A stretch of DNA of 64,000 nt from Prosopis cineraria (taxonomy: Eukaryota; Streptophyta; Magnoliopsida; Fabales; Fabaceae), in NCBI RefSeq assembly GCF_029017545.1, contig NW_026555332.1, forward strand, positions 33,601,768 through 33,665,767, in the 5' to 3' direction. The position numbers were made by a program, and so were the translations under genes. Positions 44,313 through 56,499 of the stretch are shown here, one piece after another. The notes beneath the pieces were generated by a model. It was given only the letters and a program-made list of their open reading frames with translations. It was not told the origin of the DNA and did not search any database. Numbering within the stretch: the stretch's first letter is position 1; each line of letters begins with the position of its first letter.

Positions 44313-47300
44313 ATGGAATCTCCTCTTGCTCCCCAACGCATTTCCCACTTCCAAGTTCCTTCGCCGCACACTCCAATCCAAACAACTCGCCGTCCGGATG
44401 ATCTCTGCTTCCGATGCCGTCAACCAGGTCACTGGAGTCGCCACTGGCCTTTCAAACAATCTCGCTCCCCCATCGCTCCTCCTAATTCCACAATCGCAAA
44501 TATTTATTGCCGGTGCGGCCATGGGTTTTGCGAGGTCCGAGAGGCCAAGAATGATCGGAACTGTGGCCGGAGCTACTACGTCTGCCCCATCAAGAGAGTA
44601 ATGTCACCAATCGCTCAGCTTCTTGATTGCAGCCTTTTCTTTTCTCCCATTTTTACTGTGTCAAATGTGGTGACTGGTTTCTGTTCTTAGGGGAAAAAAT
44701 GTAAGGATTTTGTTCAGTGGTGTGAGGATCCTATTGATGAGAGCTACTTGCGTCCTCCTCAGTATACATACCCGACTTGTTCTTGTGGCGCCGGAGTTTG
44801 CAGGAGAGTCAAAGCTACAAGTGGTCCCCATAAGGGGCGCTATTTTTTTGCATGCCCAATTAAACAGGTATGCTAATTTTTTTAGAACCCACAGGTTATG
44901 TTGTGTTTTGTTCCTTCTTTATTCTTTTATCTCTCTCTTCTTTGCTAGTGTCTGCTGTTAAACTCACTGTTGGACTTGGTTTATTTATTATTAGTAGTCC
45001 CGAGTTGATGCTACTTGTAACATTGTGAGTAACTGGAATGTCGGAGTGATAAAACTGTGTTGTTGTTGTAGCTTCTTCTGAGTAACTTTCCTAGGTTTGT
45101 GCTTTAAATTGTTGGCAATCTAGGCACCATTCGTTGTTTCTATGCTCTAGTTTTCTGTGTCTTATTCGATGTTTAGTGCATAGTCATATGAAGAAATATT
45201 TCAAGCTTGTAACCGCCATATTTCTATGCCTTAAAAGAGGTAGTTGAAATAACTATAGCGTATTTATGTATCAGGAAAACTCTAGCATTATCACATCTCT
45301 TATTGTTTCTTACAACACGTGCACATTAAAACCTGAAGATTTAATGAACCTTTGGCTCAAACTTGTATTCCATCCATCCCTGGGGAAGCTAGCTTTGTTT
45401 TGTTCCTATTTATAAGAGCTCAATCTCTTTTGTCTGCATCATTTATTAATTTTTTCCTCAAACTAACCTTGCGTATTGGAAATCAATCATAAATGTCAAT
45501 AGTGGGAGAGGTATTTTAGGGAAAGTACCACAATTTTCTTACAGATTAAACACAAATAACCAACTTAACCTCTTTTCTTAATAGGTGTGAATTAAGTAAT
45601 GAGGTCTTACAATTAGGACCAGAGATAGTAGAATGTTTGTGGTAGGCTATTGTGCAGTAGATAGTATCCTATATATGAATGCCTTTGTTCTTATGTTTAA
45701 GATTGACTTGTGAGACCTATAGACAATGATTGAAACAAGTACATAGATGTGTTCATGCCGTTGTTCTTATGTTTAAGATTTTGCCTTGAAAAACTGAATG
45801 ATCACTTTTGAACATGCATTCAAAAAAAAAGTTAATAGATGCAATGATACGCTAGTACACCAAGTATCTACAGACAATTTAGATCTTCAAAAATTTTTAC
45901 ATAAAATATGACTTGATTTTTGTATCTCTCTTCACTGTTTTTCTGTGGCCTTGTATTTAAAAAAAAAAAAATTACCGAGCAGAGCTTTTGCTGCAGTTAG
46001 ACGCTGTTCATATTTCAATCTGGGGGTTAAATAGAACCATGTGTTTACAAAGGACAGAGCAGTGGTTGTGAAGTACAATCTCATGACACCAACACTGAAA
46101 ATAAAACCACTACTCAGATGCAAAGATATCAAAGTCTCTTAATATCTTACTATCAGACATAAAAATACTGATGGGATAATACTAATACTGATTACTGAAC
46201 CCTATAAAGAAATGGAACAGAGGAATAATGTAACGCCCAACAAGCATAAATGGCTGAAACACATTAATCCTCAACAACAACAGCAGCAACAACATGCCTT
46301 ATCCCACTAGGTGGAGTTGACTGCATGAATTATGTGATACCATTATACTCTATCATTCACATTAATCCTCAACAGAAAGGAATTATGTTGATACTCGCCA
46401 ACCATCCTCTTGATATTGATCGAAAAGGAGTGATAAAGATGCTGCCAGGATTGGATGTCTGGATGTAGATGTAGCTATATATGATAAAGAATTTATAGCA
46501 TATGTAGAAGATTGTTCCCCTTTTCCTTTGCTGTATATGAGAAATATGATTTCTATTAATTGCTCTAGAATTTCATGAATTTATTCTTGGTCCGCTACAA
46601 CTTTAGGACTATTGCTTCTGCCTTAACAGAAGAGTAAGTTTCAAACAGGGTCATGGAGCGTGCAGTCATTGCGTGTGGGAGGATACACTGTCGGCTATTC
46701 CAAATGTTGAAGATCTTCTGGATCCAGACATGACTATTGGCGATCTTCAGGATATGGACATTTCTCCAAATATTGATGATCCTCTGGAACCAGACATTGT
46801 TCCAAATACTAGCGATCCTCAGAATATGGACATTGCTCCAAATACTGGCTATCCTCAGGACACAGATATTAGTCCAAATATTGATATTGATGATTCTCTG
46901 GATATAGACATGACAATTTCAGTGTCATGGGAATTTCTTGAGGAGAATGCACGGTCAATGTTGCGTCAGAGAATACCTTCCACGACCGGCAATGACCTGT
47001 CTCCTGAAAAACACATTCAGCATCATGAAGAGGAGAAAGTCAGACTTGCTTACACACCTGACAGTGACAACTCTGTCAGACCTGAGGAGCACATTCAGTG
47101 TTATGAGGAGGAGGAAGTGAGGCTTGGTAGCATACATAACAGTCATGTCAAGGCCAAGGCCGAATTTGAAGCATCTCAAAAGCGTAGTCAATTGCTTCGA
47201 GAGAAGGCTGATCAGCTCAAGATGAAGCTGCAGGAATTAAAAGGTGAAATCATCTCATGCGAGCTAGAGGCCAAGGAGATACAGACTCGTCTGGATGAGA

Positions 47301-47326
47301 TGGAAGCAAGCATGATGGACTGCTGA
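44313..47326 (+). CDS. CCHC zinc-knuckle / double GRF zinc-finger coiled-coil protein, 3 exons
   Basis: Exons 44313-44597, 44691-44867 and 46649-47326 join in phase 0 with GT-AG introns to give 379 residues. Order of parts: a zinc-knuckle-like motif CFRCRQPGHWSRHW at about residue 36, in which the last cysteine is replaced by tryptophan; a first GRF finger (CRCGHGFC ... GRSYYVCPIKR) ending at exon 1; a second GRF finger in exon 2 (CSCGAGVCRR ... GRYFFACPIKQ); then GHGACSHCVWED at the start of exon 3. Next are four or five acidic repeats of about 15 residues (NTSDPQNMDIAPNTG type), and finally a charged coiled coil (REKADQLKMKLQEL ... TRLDEMEAS). GRF fingers bind single-stranded nucleic acid in other proteins; the cellular role here is not known. 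It resembles plant zinc-knuckle family proteins such as At3g42860 by recall. Intron 2 (1,781 bp) contains a SINE-like fragment. Start: first ATG in the frame after a GTG. Confidence 0.8.
46262..46362. repeat. Au-SINE-like fragment in intron 2 of the zinc-finger gene
   Basis: The string 'caacaacaacagcagcaaca' followed by 'tgccttatcccactaggtgg' and 'agttgactgcatgaat' resembles a short conserved block widely seen in plant genomes and associated with Au-type SINEs. Only this block is recognisable. No target duplication was seen. Confidence 0.4.
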
Positions 47327-48255
47327 AGAAAGCATGAAGATCCTAGTTTAGTAAGGAGGGAGAAGCCAAGTAAATAGGTGGATTTCTAGCTTAAATTAGA
47401 GAAATAGTTTTCTATATCTTTGTATGTTGTATGAGTAACAAATGATTAGTGTGTTGTCAAGGATTTAACCAAAGCAAAAAATAATTAACTAACTTGTACA
47501 TCTTAACTTTAGTGGCTGTAAATTATGTGGCGGAAAATAAATGAGTTTTAATGTCTAAATTATGTTTGGAAGGCGTCATTCTTTTTTTTTTTTTTTTTCC
47601 TGCAGGGTCAATCTCATGCCCCAAACAAGCTTCCCCTCCCCCCTCCCCCCAGCTTGCTGCATCTTAAAAATGTAACTACAATGTATTTCTTTACAAGTTT
47701 GAAGATTAGTCTGTAACATTGGTCTGTAATGTTTTAAAAATGAATATAAAGATGGATCATGGACATAATTTCACAATTACTCTGTTATCCTTTTTAGTAA
47801 AAATGTTAATGACAAGAAAATTAATTGACCTAGTATGATTAAAAATAAAATATAAATGCAATGGGGGAGATGACAATAAATACATTATCAGAGTCGTCTA
47901 CTTATCAACAAATATAATTCCACCTAGCTCACAGCATTTCTAAAATTATAGGAATTAAATGTTCTAAGCATATCAAAACTAAAAGACTACAACAATAAAA
48001 TAAAACAAAATAAAATGATAAGCATTAAAAATAAAATGCAATCAAAATTAACTCACAATTTATTCCAAAATGACAAGCCCCCAGAAAACTTAACAGCAAC
48101 ATATTATACAACACACGACCGTCTCTTCAAACCATTTTTAATCCATCACAAGGTTGTTAAATTCCCAGAAAGCACCACACTATATTACAAACACTGACGC
48201 TCCAACATTATAAGACAAAGGAAGACTCGTTCATAACCGTTCACTCTTCATCTAC
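47327..48255. other. Convergent 3' flanks of the zinc-finger and heat-shock genes
   Basis: It holds the 3' UTRs of two genes pointing at each other. It includes a T18-type tract at about 47582-47600 and a C-rich tract ('cccctcccccctcccccc') near 47632-47650. On the minus strand an AATAAA-type signal (plus TTTATT near 48058) could end the heat-shock transcript. No other gene. Confidence 0.5.
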
Positions 48256-48714
48256 TTAACCAGAGATCTCAATAGCCTTAACCTCAGGCTTCTTAACCTC
48301 TTCCTTAGGAACAGTCACAGTAAGTACCCCATTCTCCATGGAAGCCTTAACCTTATCCATTTTCGCATTCTCCGGCAACCGGAATCTCCTCATGAACTTC
48401 CCGCTGCTACGTTCAACTCGGTGCCACTTGTCGTTCTTGTCTTCTTTCTCTACATTCCTCTCTCCGCTTATCTGAAGCACCCTGTCATCTTCGATCTCGA
48501 CCTTGACCTCCTCCTTCTTCAGACCTGGAAGATCGGCCTTGAACACGTGAGCTTCTGGAGTCTCCTTCCAGTCCACGCGAGTGCTCACGAACGCTGAATT
48601 TTCCGGCGAAGAAGAAAGGACAGGGAAATCCTTGAAGGGGTCCCACACATCGAGAGAGAAGGGATCGAAGATGCTGCTCCTCCGACCACCGAAGAAACTG
48701 GGGATCAACGACAT
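48256..48714 (-). CDS. Class I cytosolic small heat-shock protein (about 17.3 kDa)
   Basis: An intact, intronless 152-codon frame. The N-terminal arm MSLIPSFFGGRRSSIFDPFS is typical of plant class I sHSPs. The alpha-crystallin domain runs from about residue 47 to 137, with conserved DLPGLKKEEVKVEIED, RVLQISGER, FRLPENAKMDKVKASMENGV and LTVTVPK segments. The C-terminal IEI motif in VKAIEISG is the IxI anchor used for oligomer assembly. Such proteins form large cytosolic oligomers that hold unfolding proteins during heat stress. Base composition is much richer in GC than the flanks, as is usual for this family. A TATA-like box and heat-shock-element-like repeats lie upstream. It is convergent with the zinc-finger gene. 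Confidence 0.95.
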   Translation of the reverse strand: MSLIPSFFGGRRSSIFDPFSLDVWDPFKDFPVLSSSPENSAFVSTRVDWKETPEAHVFKADLPGLKKEEVKVEIEDDRVLQISGERNVEKEDKNDKWHRVERSSGKFMRRFRLPENAKMDKVKASMENGVLTVTVPKEEVKKPEVKAIEISG

Positions 48715-48837
48715 GTTCGTCTCGAAGCTCGAAAGAGAACAAGAACAGAGAATGAGAGAAGCGAGAGCTGCTGATACTAGCTTAGTTGCTTTCTTTTGCT
48801 TTGCTGTCCTTGACGATGAAGTGGACGGTTGGATGGG

Positions 48838-48936
48838 TATTTAAATTGAGGAGATGGGACATGTGGTCCTCTCGAGAAAAGTGTCGAGAAACTGAATCGG
48901 TCGAGAAATCCAGAATGTTTGCGAGGTTTCAAGCTT
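48838..48936 (-). promoter_or_regulatory. Heat-shock promoter: TATA-like box and HSE-like repeats
   Basis: TTTAAATA on the minus strand (48838-48845) lies about 125 bp upstream of the heat-shock start codon. Further upstream, 48872-48936 contains repeated GAA/TTC modules: CGAGAAAAG, TCGAGAAAC, TCGAGAAATCCAGAATGTTT, and a TTTCAAGCTTC. These resemble imperfect nGAAnnTTCn heat-shock elements bound by heat-shock factors. Spacing is approximate and no single perfect trimer was found. Confidence 0.6.
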
Positions 48937-50824
48937 CGTCTATGGGCCACTGACTATGAAGGAATTGCCCAGATGATCGAGTGGGCCCAGCCCAAATTCT
49001 TTTGGATCATGTTGTGCTGGGTCGACGCCCAAGTTGTTTTGGTATGTTTTGTGGTGGAATTTACTCAGGTCACATTAAACTATTGTAACCAACGGAGGTT
49101 AAGTTTAACAGAAATGACTAATCACTTATAATATAGAGAAATATTTAGATAAACTGAGTACATCACATTATTTATGATCTGTTTAATTAAAATACTATAA
49201 ATAATCTAAATAAAATCTTTTCTGACCTTTTTTTAAATAATTTTATTCTTATAACAGAATGTAAATTTGATTTTTTTATCTTTTCTTTTTCTATTATCAT
49301 TAATATTAAAATTAATTTATGTTTAAAACCATCTAAATGTCATATTTTTATGAAAAAATCATAAATAATATGATGCACTCAATCTACTTAAGAATTTCTT
49401 CATAATGTGATAGATCAAGTTTTAAATTCCTTTCAGTACCTACATTTAGCACTCAATATTATCTCAAATATAATTTCCTCCAATGAAAAATTTTCGGAGG
49501 TTACCAAAGAAAAAATATTGTAAGTATCAGAATCTTGTTACATGTGATTATGTTAGGTTTTAATTTATAATAATATCTGAAACGAGCTACTTTTTTTTTT
49601 TTTGACAGATTGGGTAATTGATTGATGATGGCTGCTGAGCAATTTGCAATCTAATTATCACATGCCAATAAGAATTGATTACTTGAGAATAAACGAGAAA
49701 ATATTATAATATAGAATTTGGATTCTCTTGAACGTAAAGTCAATACAATGTTTTTGAAATGTAATGTTGTGATTATATTGTCAAGTTCACTTAATTTATA
49801 CTTAAAAGAGATAGGTTAAGTGTAAAACTTAAGTTAAATCATGTAAAAACTTGAAGTTTGCAAGTTAACACAATAGATGGTTTTTTTAATAAGGTAGAGA
49901 TACACTTATTAACCTCACATAATCACATAGAATATGCAATAAACATTGGAGTTTAATTAGTTAATAGTTAATTAAAATACTGTCTAGTTATTAAAAAGGA
50001 ATGGAATAAAATGAATTGAAAAAATAAAAAAAAGAACTAAATTTCTTTTCTCCTATGATAAGTATGATAAAACTCATTAATATATGCTATAAATGTAGGA
50101 ATCATCATACCATCCAAAAATTTTATGAATCATAATTTTAAATTTTATGAACTAGATTATTCCTTTTTTTTATAAATGTAGTCACCTATCCTCTTTGATT
50201 ATTTTATTTTTATTTTTATTTTTTCAATCCATTAGGTTTTATTCCTTCTTAGTAAGCAAAAGAACCTTAAATATTAAGGGATTAATTAAACATTATGGAC
50301 TTTATATAGCTTCAAGATGTATGCTCCACTAGGTGGGTAAATATACTATTACTTCCTTTGTTTTCTTGGCATTGGAATGAAGTTTTCACTTGGCCCCAAA
50401 AAAAAAAATTCACATTTGGTGCACCTCATCATTAAATAATTAATATTTTATAAATACAAAATTTGTTATTCACAATTTTATTTTATTATTATTTTTTTCA
50501 AGTCATTGCAACTTGGTTGAATATAAAAATGAAGACACTTTAACAAAAGGATGGATTCCCGTGATTAAAAGGCATATCAAAATTTCAATGATATTACAGT
50601 ACTACACTGCTGTCAAGAGATAAATTATTCCACTTCTCCTCACATTCCTTACTAAAAAGGTTTGTGGGCCCTTAAACTTGAAGCTTCAATAAAATTTGAA
50701 GATGTGTGAATACAAAACATAATTTTAGGAATTACATTCAATTGAATCTAACAATATTTAAATATAGTTTATCAATTTAATTTAAAAGACTAAATCAATA
50801 GTAAGTGTTGGACTTTTTTTTCAT
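48937..50824. other. Intergenic DNA
   Basis: The first 200 bp is GC-richer (an open stretch at 48919-49131 has no known motif). The rest is AT-rich with A runs at about 50400. No gene or RNA was recognised. Confidence 0.5.
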
Positions 50825-51200
50825 AGTTTTCATGGATGAATATGTGAAATGAGTGATGATGAGAGATATTTATAAATATTAGAGCGATGCCTTGAAATGA
50901 TATCTTTTAAATAGTAAAACTTTATTTAAAACTTTATTTAAAAGTTATATCATATGTTAATTCATAGCTCGATTCTTGAACAATCTTATGTTAATTCGTG
51001 AACATTCTTAAAAACTAACATAGTTTAATAATTAATATTAATCAAAACTTTTCATGATGGAAAGAAAAACCCTTTTAATATATGGATTTTTTTTAAAATA
51101 TTTTTTTATCAAGTGATACCTTTTAATTTTATAAGCTTCAAAAAATGTCTTTAAAATTTAAAGACGTATAATATTGATAATTATAATTCTTTACATATCC
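50825..51200. repeat. Dispersed repeat, copy 2 (uninterrupted)
   Basis: It matches copy 1 at 39119-39443 in the same order and orientation. It continues past the point where copy 1 is broken by Harbinger, through 'gataattataattc' near 51175. It serves as a related empty site. Confidence 0.6.
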
Positions 51201-51660
51201 ATTTATAAAAATTTATTAATTTATAAATATATAAATTTTTAAAATAACATAATTTTTTAAGGAAAAATAGCAATTAAAAACCTTTGTATGAAATTTATAT
51301 AAATTAATGATCAATTACTGTCAAAATTTAAATGAATATTTATTAATAAAAGACTAACCTAAATCAATAGATATCCATTTAAATTTTAATAACTCATTTT
51401 AAATTAATAATAATTCATTTAGGCTTGTTTATCAATATATATCTATTTAAATTTTGATAATAATTACTTTTTAATTAATGTAAATTTCATACAAAAATAA
51501 TTAATTTCTATTTTTTTATTTTAAGAAGACATCTCGCCCAGAAAATATTTCAACAAAATGAAAAAATCAAAAAATTTTTGATTTCACGTTCAGAAAATAG
51601 ATGGGATGCTTGCTTGCTCATCGAGAAGTATTTTTCCCTTTAAAATTTGAAAAGAAGAAA

Positions 51661-51730
51661 AAAGAAGAAAGAAACACACAATGAGACAAATAGTCCACGT
51701 CAACAGAAAAAGCAGATATAAAGCGGCTTG
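51661..51730 (+). repeat. Duplicated piece of the zinc-finger gene upstream region
   Basis: 'agaaacacacaatgagacaa' then 'tagtccacgtcaacagaaaa' and 'gcagatataaagcggctt' align with 44168-44228 over about 60-70 bp with few mismatches. The match stops before the start codon of the intact gene. No zinc-finger coding sequence follows here. Confidence 0.65.
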
Positions 51731-51935
51731 GGTGGGGTCTCTCCCTTTCTCTTTCACCCTTTTCCCCACCGCTTCCTCATCCTCAACGTTAAATCATCTA
51801 ATTTGGTCTATAATTAGAGTAGCTTCTAGAAATTGTTTTATGTGGGGAGAAAATTTTTTTGCTTTTCAAAAATTTTAATTAGTTGTCATCAACTAAAAAT
51901 AGTTTGAATAAAAATTGTTAAAATAATATTATTTG

Positions 51936-52565
51936 TGTGTGAACAACAAAAACTAGGTGTGTAAGAGATGTTGAGTCTCAATTAATAATAAAAAAGTCTC
52001 GAGCTTCCTTATCACAGTTCACTCGAATGTAAAAGATACGCAAGACTTGGTGAAACAAGTATTTTTGATTTGTATTGAATGTGAATGATTACAAGTCTAA
52101 ATTGAAGGTAAAAAATAACTATTAAAGTTGAAAGGCTAAGAGTGCAGAGTGCGAGTCTTTATTGAGTGTTAACTATCTTTCTTCTGTGTCTTCATATTCT
52201 ATTTATAGTGTCAGAGTGGTGGTAGCCTTTCCCTTAAGACCTAGAACATTTTGCCGAAAAATTAGGGATCCCATGAGACTCATGGCACGGTCTTTACTTA
52301 GTATTCTCCATTTTTAGCAATCAGCCCGTCTCTCCAAGATACTTGGGCATAATGTTTGTGGATTTCAAAATTACTTGGGATCGTGTTTTTATGTGCCAAC
52401 GGTCCAATGTCTGTAACTGGTGAGATTTCAACATATTTATCTTATCATGGCCTTCTATTGAGCTCAAGGCCAACCCCTTTTTTCAAATTGAGCCTAACTC
52501 TTCAGTTACTCAGCTCAAATAACTTTGTGACCTATTGAGCAACATTTCATATTTTAGCCAAAACA
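51936..52565 (-). repeat. 3' LTR of the Gypsy element (element orientation)
   Basis: It starts TGTGTGAACAACAAAAACTA and ends TTTTAGCCAAAACA, so in element orientation it has TG...CA ends. It matches 63146-63734 along its length. It contains about 43 bp ('ccaagatacttgggcataat' onward, near 52335-52378) that the other LTR lacks. Confidence 0.85.
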
Positions 52566-52760
52566 ACGTCCTCTGCGTGCCAGTGGTTGATAACATAAAC
52601 CACATGGCATGTTTGAAAAAATTGAAACGTCACTTTGTCTCTAAGCCCCATTTGTTAACATAAACTTATTTCTTTTTCTGATCACTTCTTTCGCCCTTCC
52701 TGCCATTTCTTGATGTTTAAGCTTTTGCATCCCTTGCTCCAATCTCTCCCTTGCTCATAA

Positions 52761-55700
52761 ATGGCTTCCTCTACTATTGCCACTGCCTCTGCTGCTACTC
52801 CGTCTATCACTTCCATCGAAAGTCTACCTGATTCCCTAGCCACCGTCTGGAATCTTGTCGCTTCACTAGGAGGACTGATGATGGTATGTATCTAATTGCT
52901 AAAACACGTATCTCCCCAAGATTAGGTTCTTATTTTGAATTTTTTTATTTTCATTACAGGAGCATTCCCCATTCCATAATTCCATCGCCTTCTGGTAAAC
53001 TCTTCACTTTTTATTTGGCCCTTCTGTTTTATTAGGGATAAAAATACTGATTATTCATTGTCTTTCTAATACTTCTCCTTGAAGCTTCCAAATCTCCAAT
53101 AAAAGTGATGTCGGATACCTAACTATTTCTCCTGACCTTTTCGAACTGATGGCTCCTGCTCAGCTGAATCCATGGCCGTTAACCTCAATCCACAACCTAA
53201 TTCTAGCCCAAACAACTTCACCCTTTTTTGAGTCATCTTGCTAGAAGCTTCAGAACAAGCCCTAGTCTCCTCACGCTTAGGCCAACTAGGTGAAACATTT
53301 GAAGCAGGCCCATGCATAACAATGGAAGGAGATGGGTCTCTATGACCTTATCCAACTTTCCTTGGTTGATGTCGACATTTCGATCAACCTACTAATGGCC
53401 TTTCTCAACTTCTGGGCACCAGGCTACAACGCTTTTATTTTTGAGCTGAGTCCTATGTCAATCACATTATAGGACGTCTTTATATACCTGGGGCTATCGA
53501 TTACTAGGGAAGAGAACTTCTACACCATCCTCGAGAAGCATGACTCCTATGTCACCCTCTCTATTAACTTGGAGAACAAGATTAAGCATGCTATCTCCTA
53601 TACAAAGATTATAGAGTTGTTCTCTGAGAAATCTGCCGACGAGCTCATCACCCTTACAGAGCACCTGGTTTTTATCTAGATCCTGCTAAGCCAATAGATC
53701 CTAGCCTTGGAGGGAGGAAAGCCCGTGAGACTTCACTTGCAGATTGCCAATCCCTTCTCTGTGGCAACCAAATAGCCCTGAAGACCATATTTCTATGCCA
53801 TCTATATGACGACATGAGGGAATTCCTGATGAAGAAACTCTTCAGTAACTTCTATTGCCCGTCTAGTTCTTGAAGCTGTGGATGACAGCATACTTCCATC
53901 TGCCCTGTCGAGAACCTTTCCCCAAGGATTCTTACGCCAACCACCCCTTCACTTGATTATTGAGTGGTCATTCTCTAACCAAGTCGAAAGACTTTTTTGA
54001 GTTCTTTAGTCAGTAGAGCTAGTTCTTATGAAGGACCCTAAAGCCCTTTAACATTTTAGACTGTCACCTTCCCACCTAGTACAGATATTTAGTAGACCAA
54101 AAGAACAAGCCTACCTTGCTACTAAGGGACGAGATCTTCCTCTCAGCCACCACTCTTAAAAAGATGTCGCTGCCATACACCAACTCTTTCTCTAAATCTC
54201 TGAAGGTCTATTTAGAGTCATATCACCCCCAACTAGTGGTGGGCTTGTTTGGGTTGAGCTAATATATCCTTCAGGGGTTGTCCCCTCGAATTAGTGTGGG
54301 GCTGTTAGATTGGGTAGCCGTTGACTAAATAGCCATTCCGCACATTGCCCAAAAGCAGTGCAAGGTAAAACTTATAGATAAGGATGCCTGCCTTCACTTT
54401 AACAAATCATGGCTCCAGTATTTTAGGGGCATAATAAACAGCTATACTAGTAAGTATTGTCTTCTTTTTTCACTTTTTGACATAGTCTGACCTATTTTTA
54501 CTCTTTTATAGGTCGTGATTGAACACAATCGCACATGCTGATGAACTTCTTAAGGGGAAACATCAATGCCCTTACTGCTTTGAAGGCCCAGATAGCTCCT
54601 TCGTCAAGGACCATCATTCAATGGATTGAGAGGGATGACGCATCCTCTCATGTCTTGATTCCAAGGAAGCCCGAGGCTAGAAAAAGCCACTCCTCAAGCT
54701 GCTTAGACAAAGGAGATGAACCTAATAAAAGGAAGCGAGTTTCATCTCCTTTGTCTGATTCCAAAAGGAGAAAGAAGATAACACCTCCTCCGCTAATCAA
54801 CCTTCCTCCCTTCCTCCTCCAGCTGGACCCACTCCCTAGAAGGGAAAGCGCATGCATAAGCGTCAATGGACCATAATCCTATCAGTAGACTCTGACAATG
54901 GTAGGATAAGTCCCTTTCACCATGGAGGGGTAGAAGCTTAAATCCTAGATCTTTAGGTGGTTACTTTTACTACTGTACTTAAGCCCATACCAGATCCTCA
55001 AGTAGTCACATTTACTACTCCTGTGGCAACTCTGGATTCCCAAGGGATAGCCTCTGCTGCAATCCCTAAGGCAGTTCTTAAGGATCCTTTAGAGGTTGCT
55101 TGTGATGTGGCTCAAGAGGTGATGAAAAATATAGAAGACCCTGAGCTTGCTAGTGACGTTTGAGGAGATACGTCTTCTACAGCCTCGGATGGTGTTGGTG
55201 ACCTAGAAGGTCTTGGGGCTACTATTGACTAGGAAGGCGTTTCCACTGCACCCTCAGATGGTGAGTTAAGGCTTGAGGCAAATAAAGTTCAGGAGATTGC
55301 CTATATCGAGGCCCTAGAGGTTGTTCCCCCTATCAACTTGGTTCCCCCCATCAGCTTAGCAAGCGCCATCAAGGCTAGGGGATCTGAAAGGCCTTTGGAG
55401 GGGTCTCAAGCAGCAACTATCGTCGGTCCTGTAACAACTGGCGCTCTAACTCTAAAGAACGTGATAGTCGCTTTAGCCTCTACTCAAGGTGCCTCAGTGT
55501 GGGGCTAGACTGAGCCTAATACACCTTTAGGCAATGTAGAGAAGGCCTTGTGATTTATTACACAATTCACCCGTACCCCCAGTCCATAGGTAGAGACAAA
55601 GCACTTATAAACCCGAGTCAGGTATCAACCTACTATGCTCCTTTCTCCTATCCATTTTCCTTTTATTCTTGTCACTAACTTGCTTTTTCTTTTCTTAGCT

Positions 55701-56328
55701 TGTTTTAATGGAGTTAGGCCCTATAGACACCCTCCTAGCCCACATCCATGTCCCTGAAATGGACATGGTGTTTGACGTTTGAAGGGTCATTCAATTTTAA
55801 CTCAGTCAAGATTCGCTCTTGATTCTTGAGCAAAACTATGAGGAGATGATTCGGGCCTTTAAGGCTATGGAGAAAGCGGTCTCTATGCTTAAGCTAGCAT
55901 TCCTCCGTGCCCAAGTCCTAGCATATTACGGCATCATCAACTACTACCGCACAGAGGTCTTATTCCTTTTAGACTACTTAACAAATAACTAGTTTGTAAG
56001 GGATGAATACCTCACTGTCAAGGCCCAAATGACTACTACCAATGATCAGGTCTAGGAGATCATGCCTTGAGTGAATCATCTCCATGCACTACGGGCTAAG
56101 GTGGCTGACTTAAGGCATCAGCTAGCAACTACCGAAGAAGAGCTAGCATGGGCTGAAGAGGGTACCATGGAGTCTGAGCTGGAGGTTGCAAATAAAGCCT
56201 TGGACGATGCAAGGGGCATCTTGGATGAAAATCTTCATTCAATGCTTGAATTTGAGACGACCCTTAGTCAACATCAGTCCCTATCTACTAAGCTGGATGC
56301 AGCTTTAGCTACTTGGGGAGTCCTTTAG
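52761..56328 (+). pseudogene. Antisense open region of the Gypsy element with a plant-mobile-domain-like segment
   Basis: Opposite in direction to gag-pol. A start codon at 52761 opens 41 codons (MASSTIATASAATPSITSIE ...) ending at a donor-like GTATGT (52884). At 53371-53530 the residues read LNFWAPGYNAFIF, then MSITL, a stop, and DVFIYLGLSITRE. This matches the pattern of the plant mobile domain (FW.PE..TF.F ... TITLEDV ..LGL), also called aminotransferase-like PMD. Later pieces include a Lys/Arg-rich linker at about 54700-54790 (NKRKRVSS, SKRRKK) and a coiled coil at 56071-56328 (LRAKVADLRHQLATTEEEL ...). Many stops and several likely introns or shifts break the frame. Antisense frames of this kind are known in Tat-lineage elements; the function is unknown. 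Confidence 0.65.
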
Positions 56329-56499
56329 GCCTACTGTAAATAATGAACATATGTATATTTTATTCTTTTATTATTTGATTTCTATTATTTGTCCCTTGTA
56401 ACATAATTCTTATAAATAAAAGGATAAAAATTCTTTTTCTCTTGTTGTATGCTTTGATTCATCCTAAGGCCATTCTAGGCCTCAGGTCTTTTACTTATT

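Noticed and set aside
44232..44522. Minus-strand frames opposite the zinc-finger exon 1
   Set aside because: Shadow of a GC-richer real exon; no motif of their own.
45932..46132. 66-codon minus-strand frame in intron 2 of the zinc-finger gene
   Set aside because: It has a plausible-looking composition but no recognisable family, and it ends in a poly-A/T derived lysine/phenylalanine stretch.
48485..48844. Alternative frames overlapping the heat-shock gene
   Set aside because: Shadows of the strongly supported class I small heat-shock protein frame.
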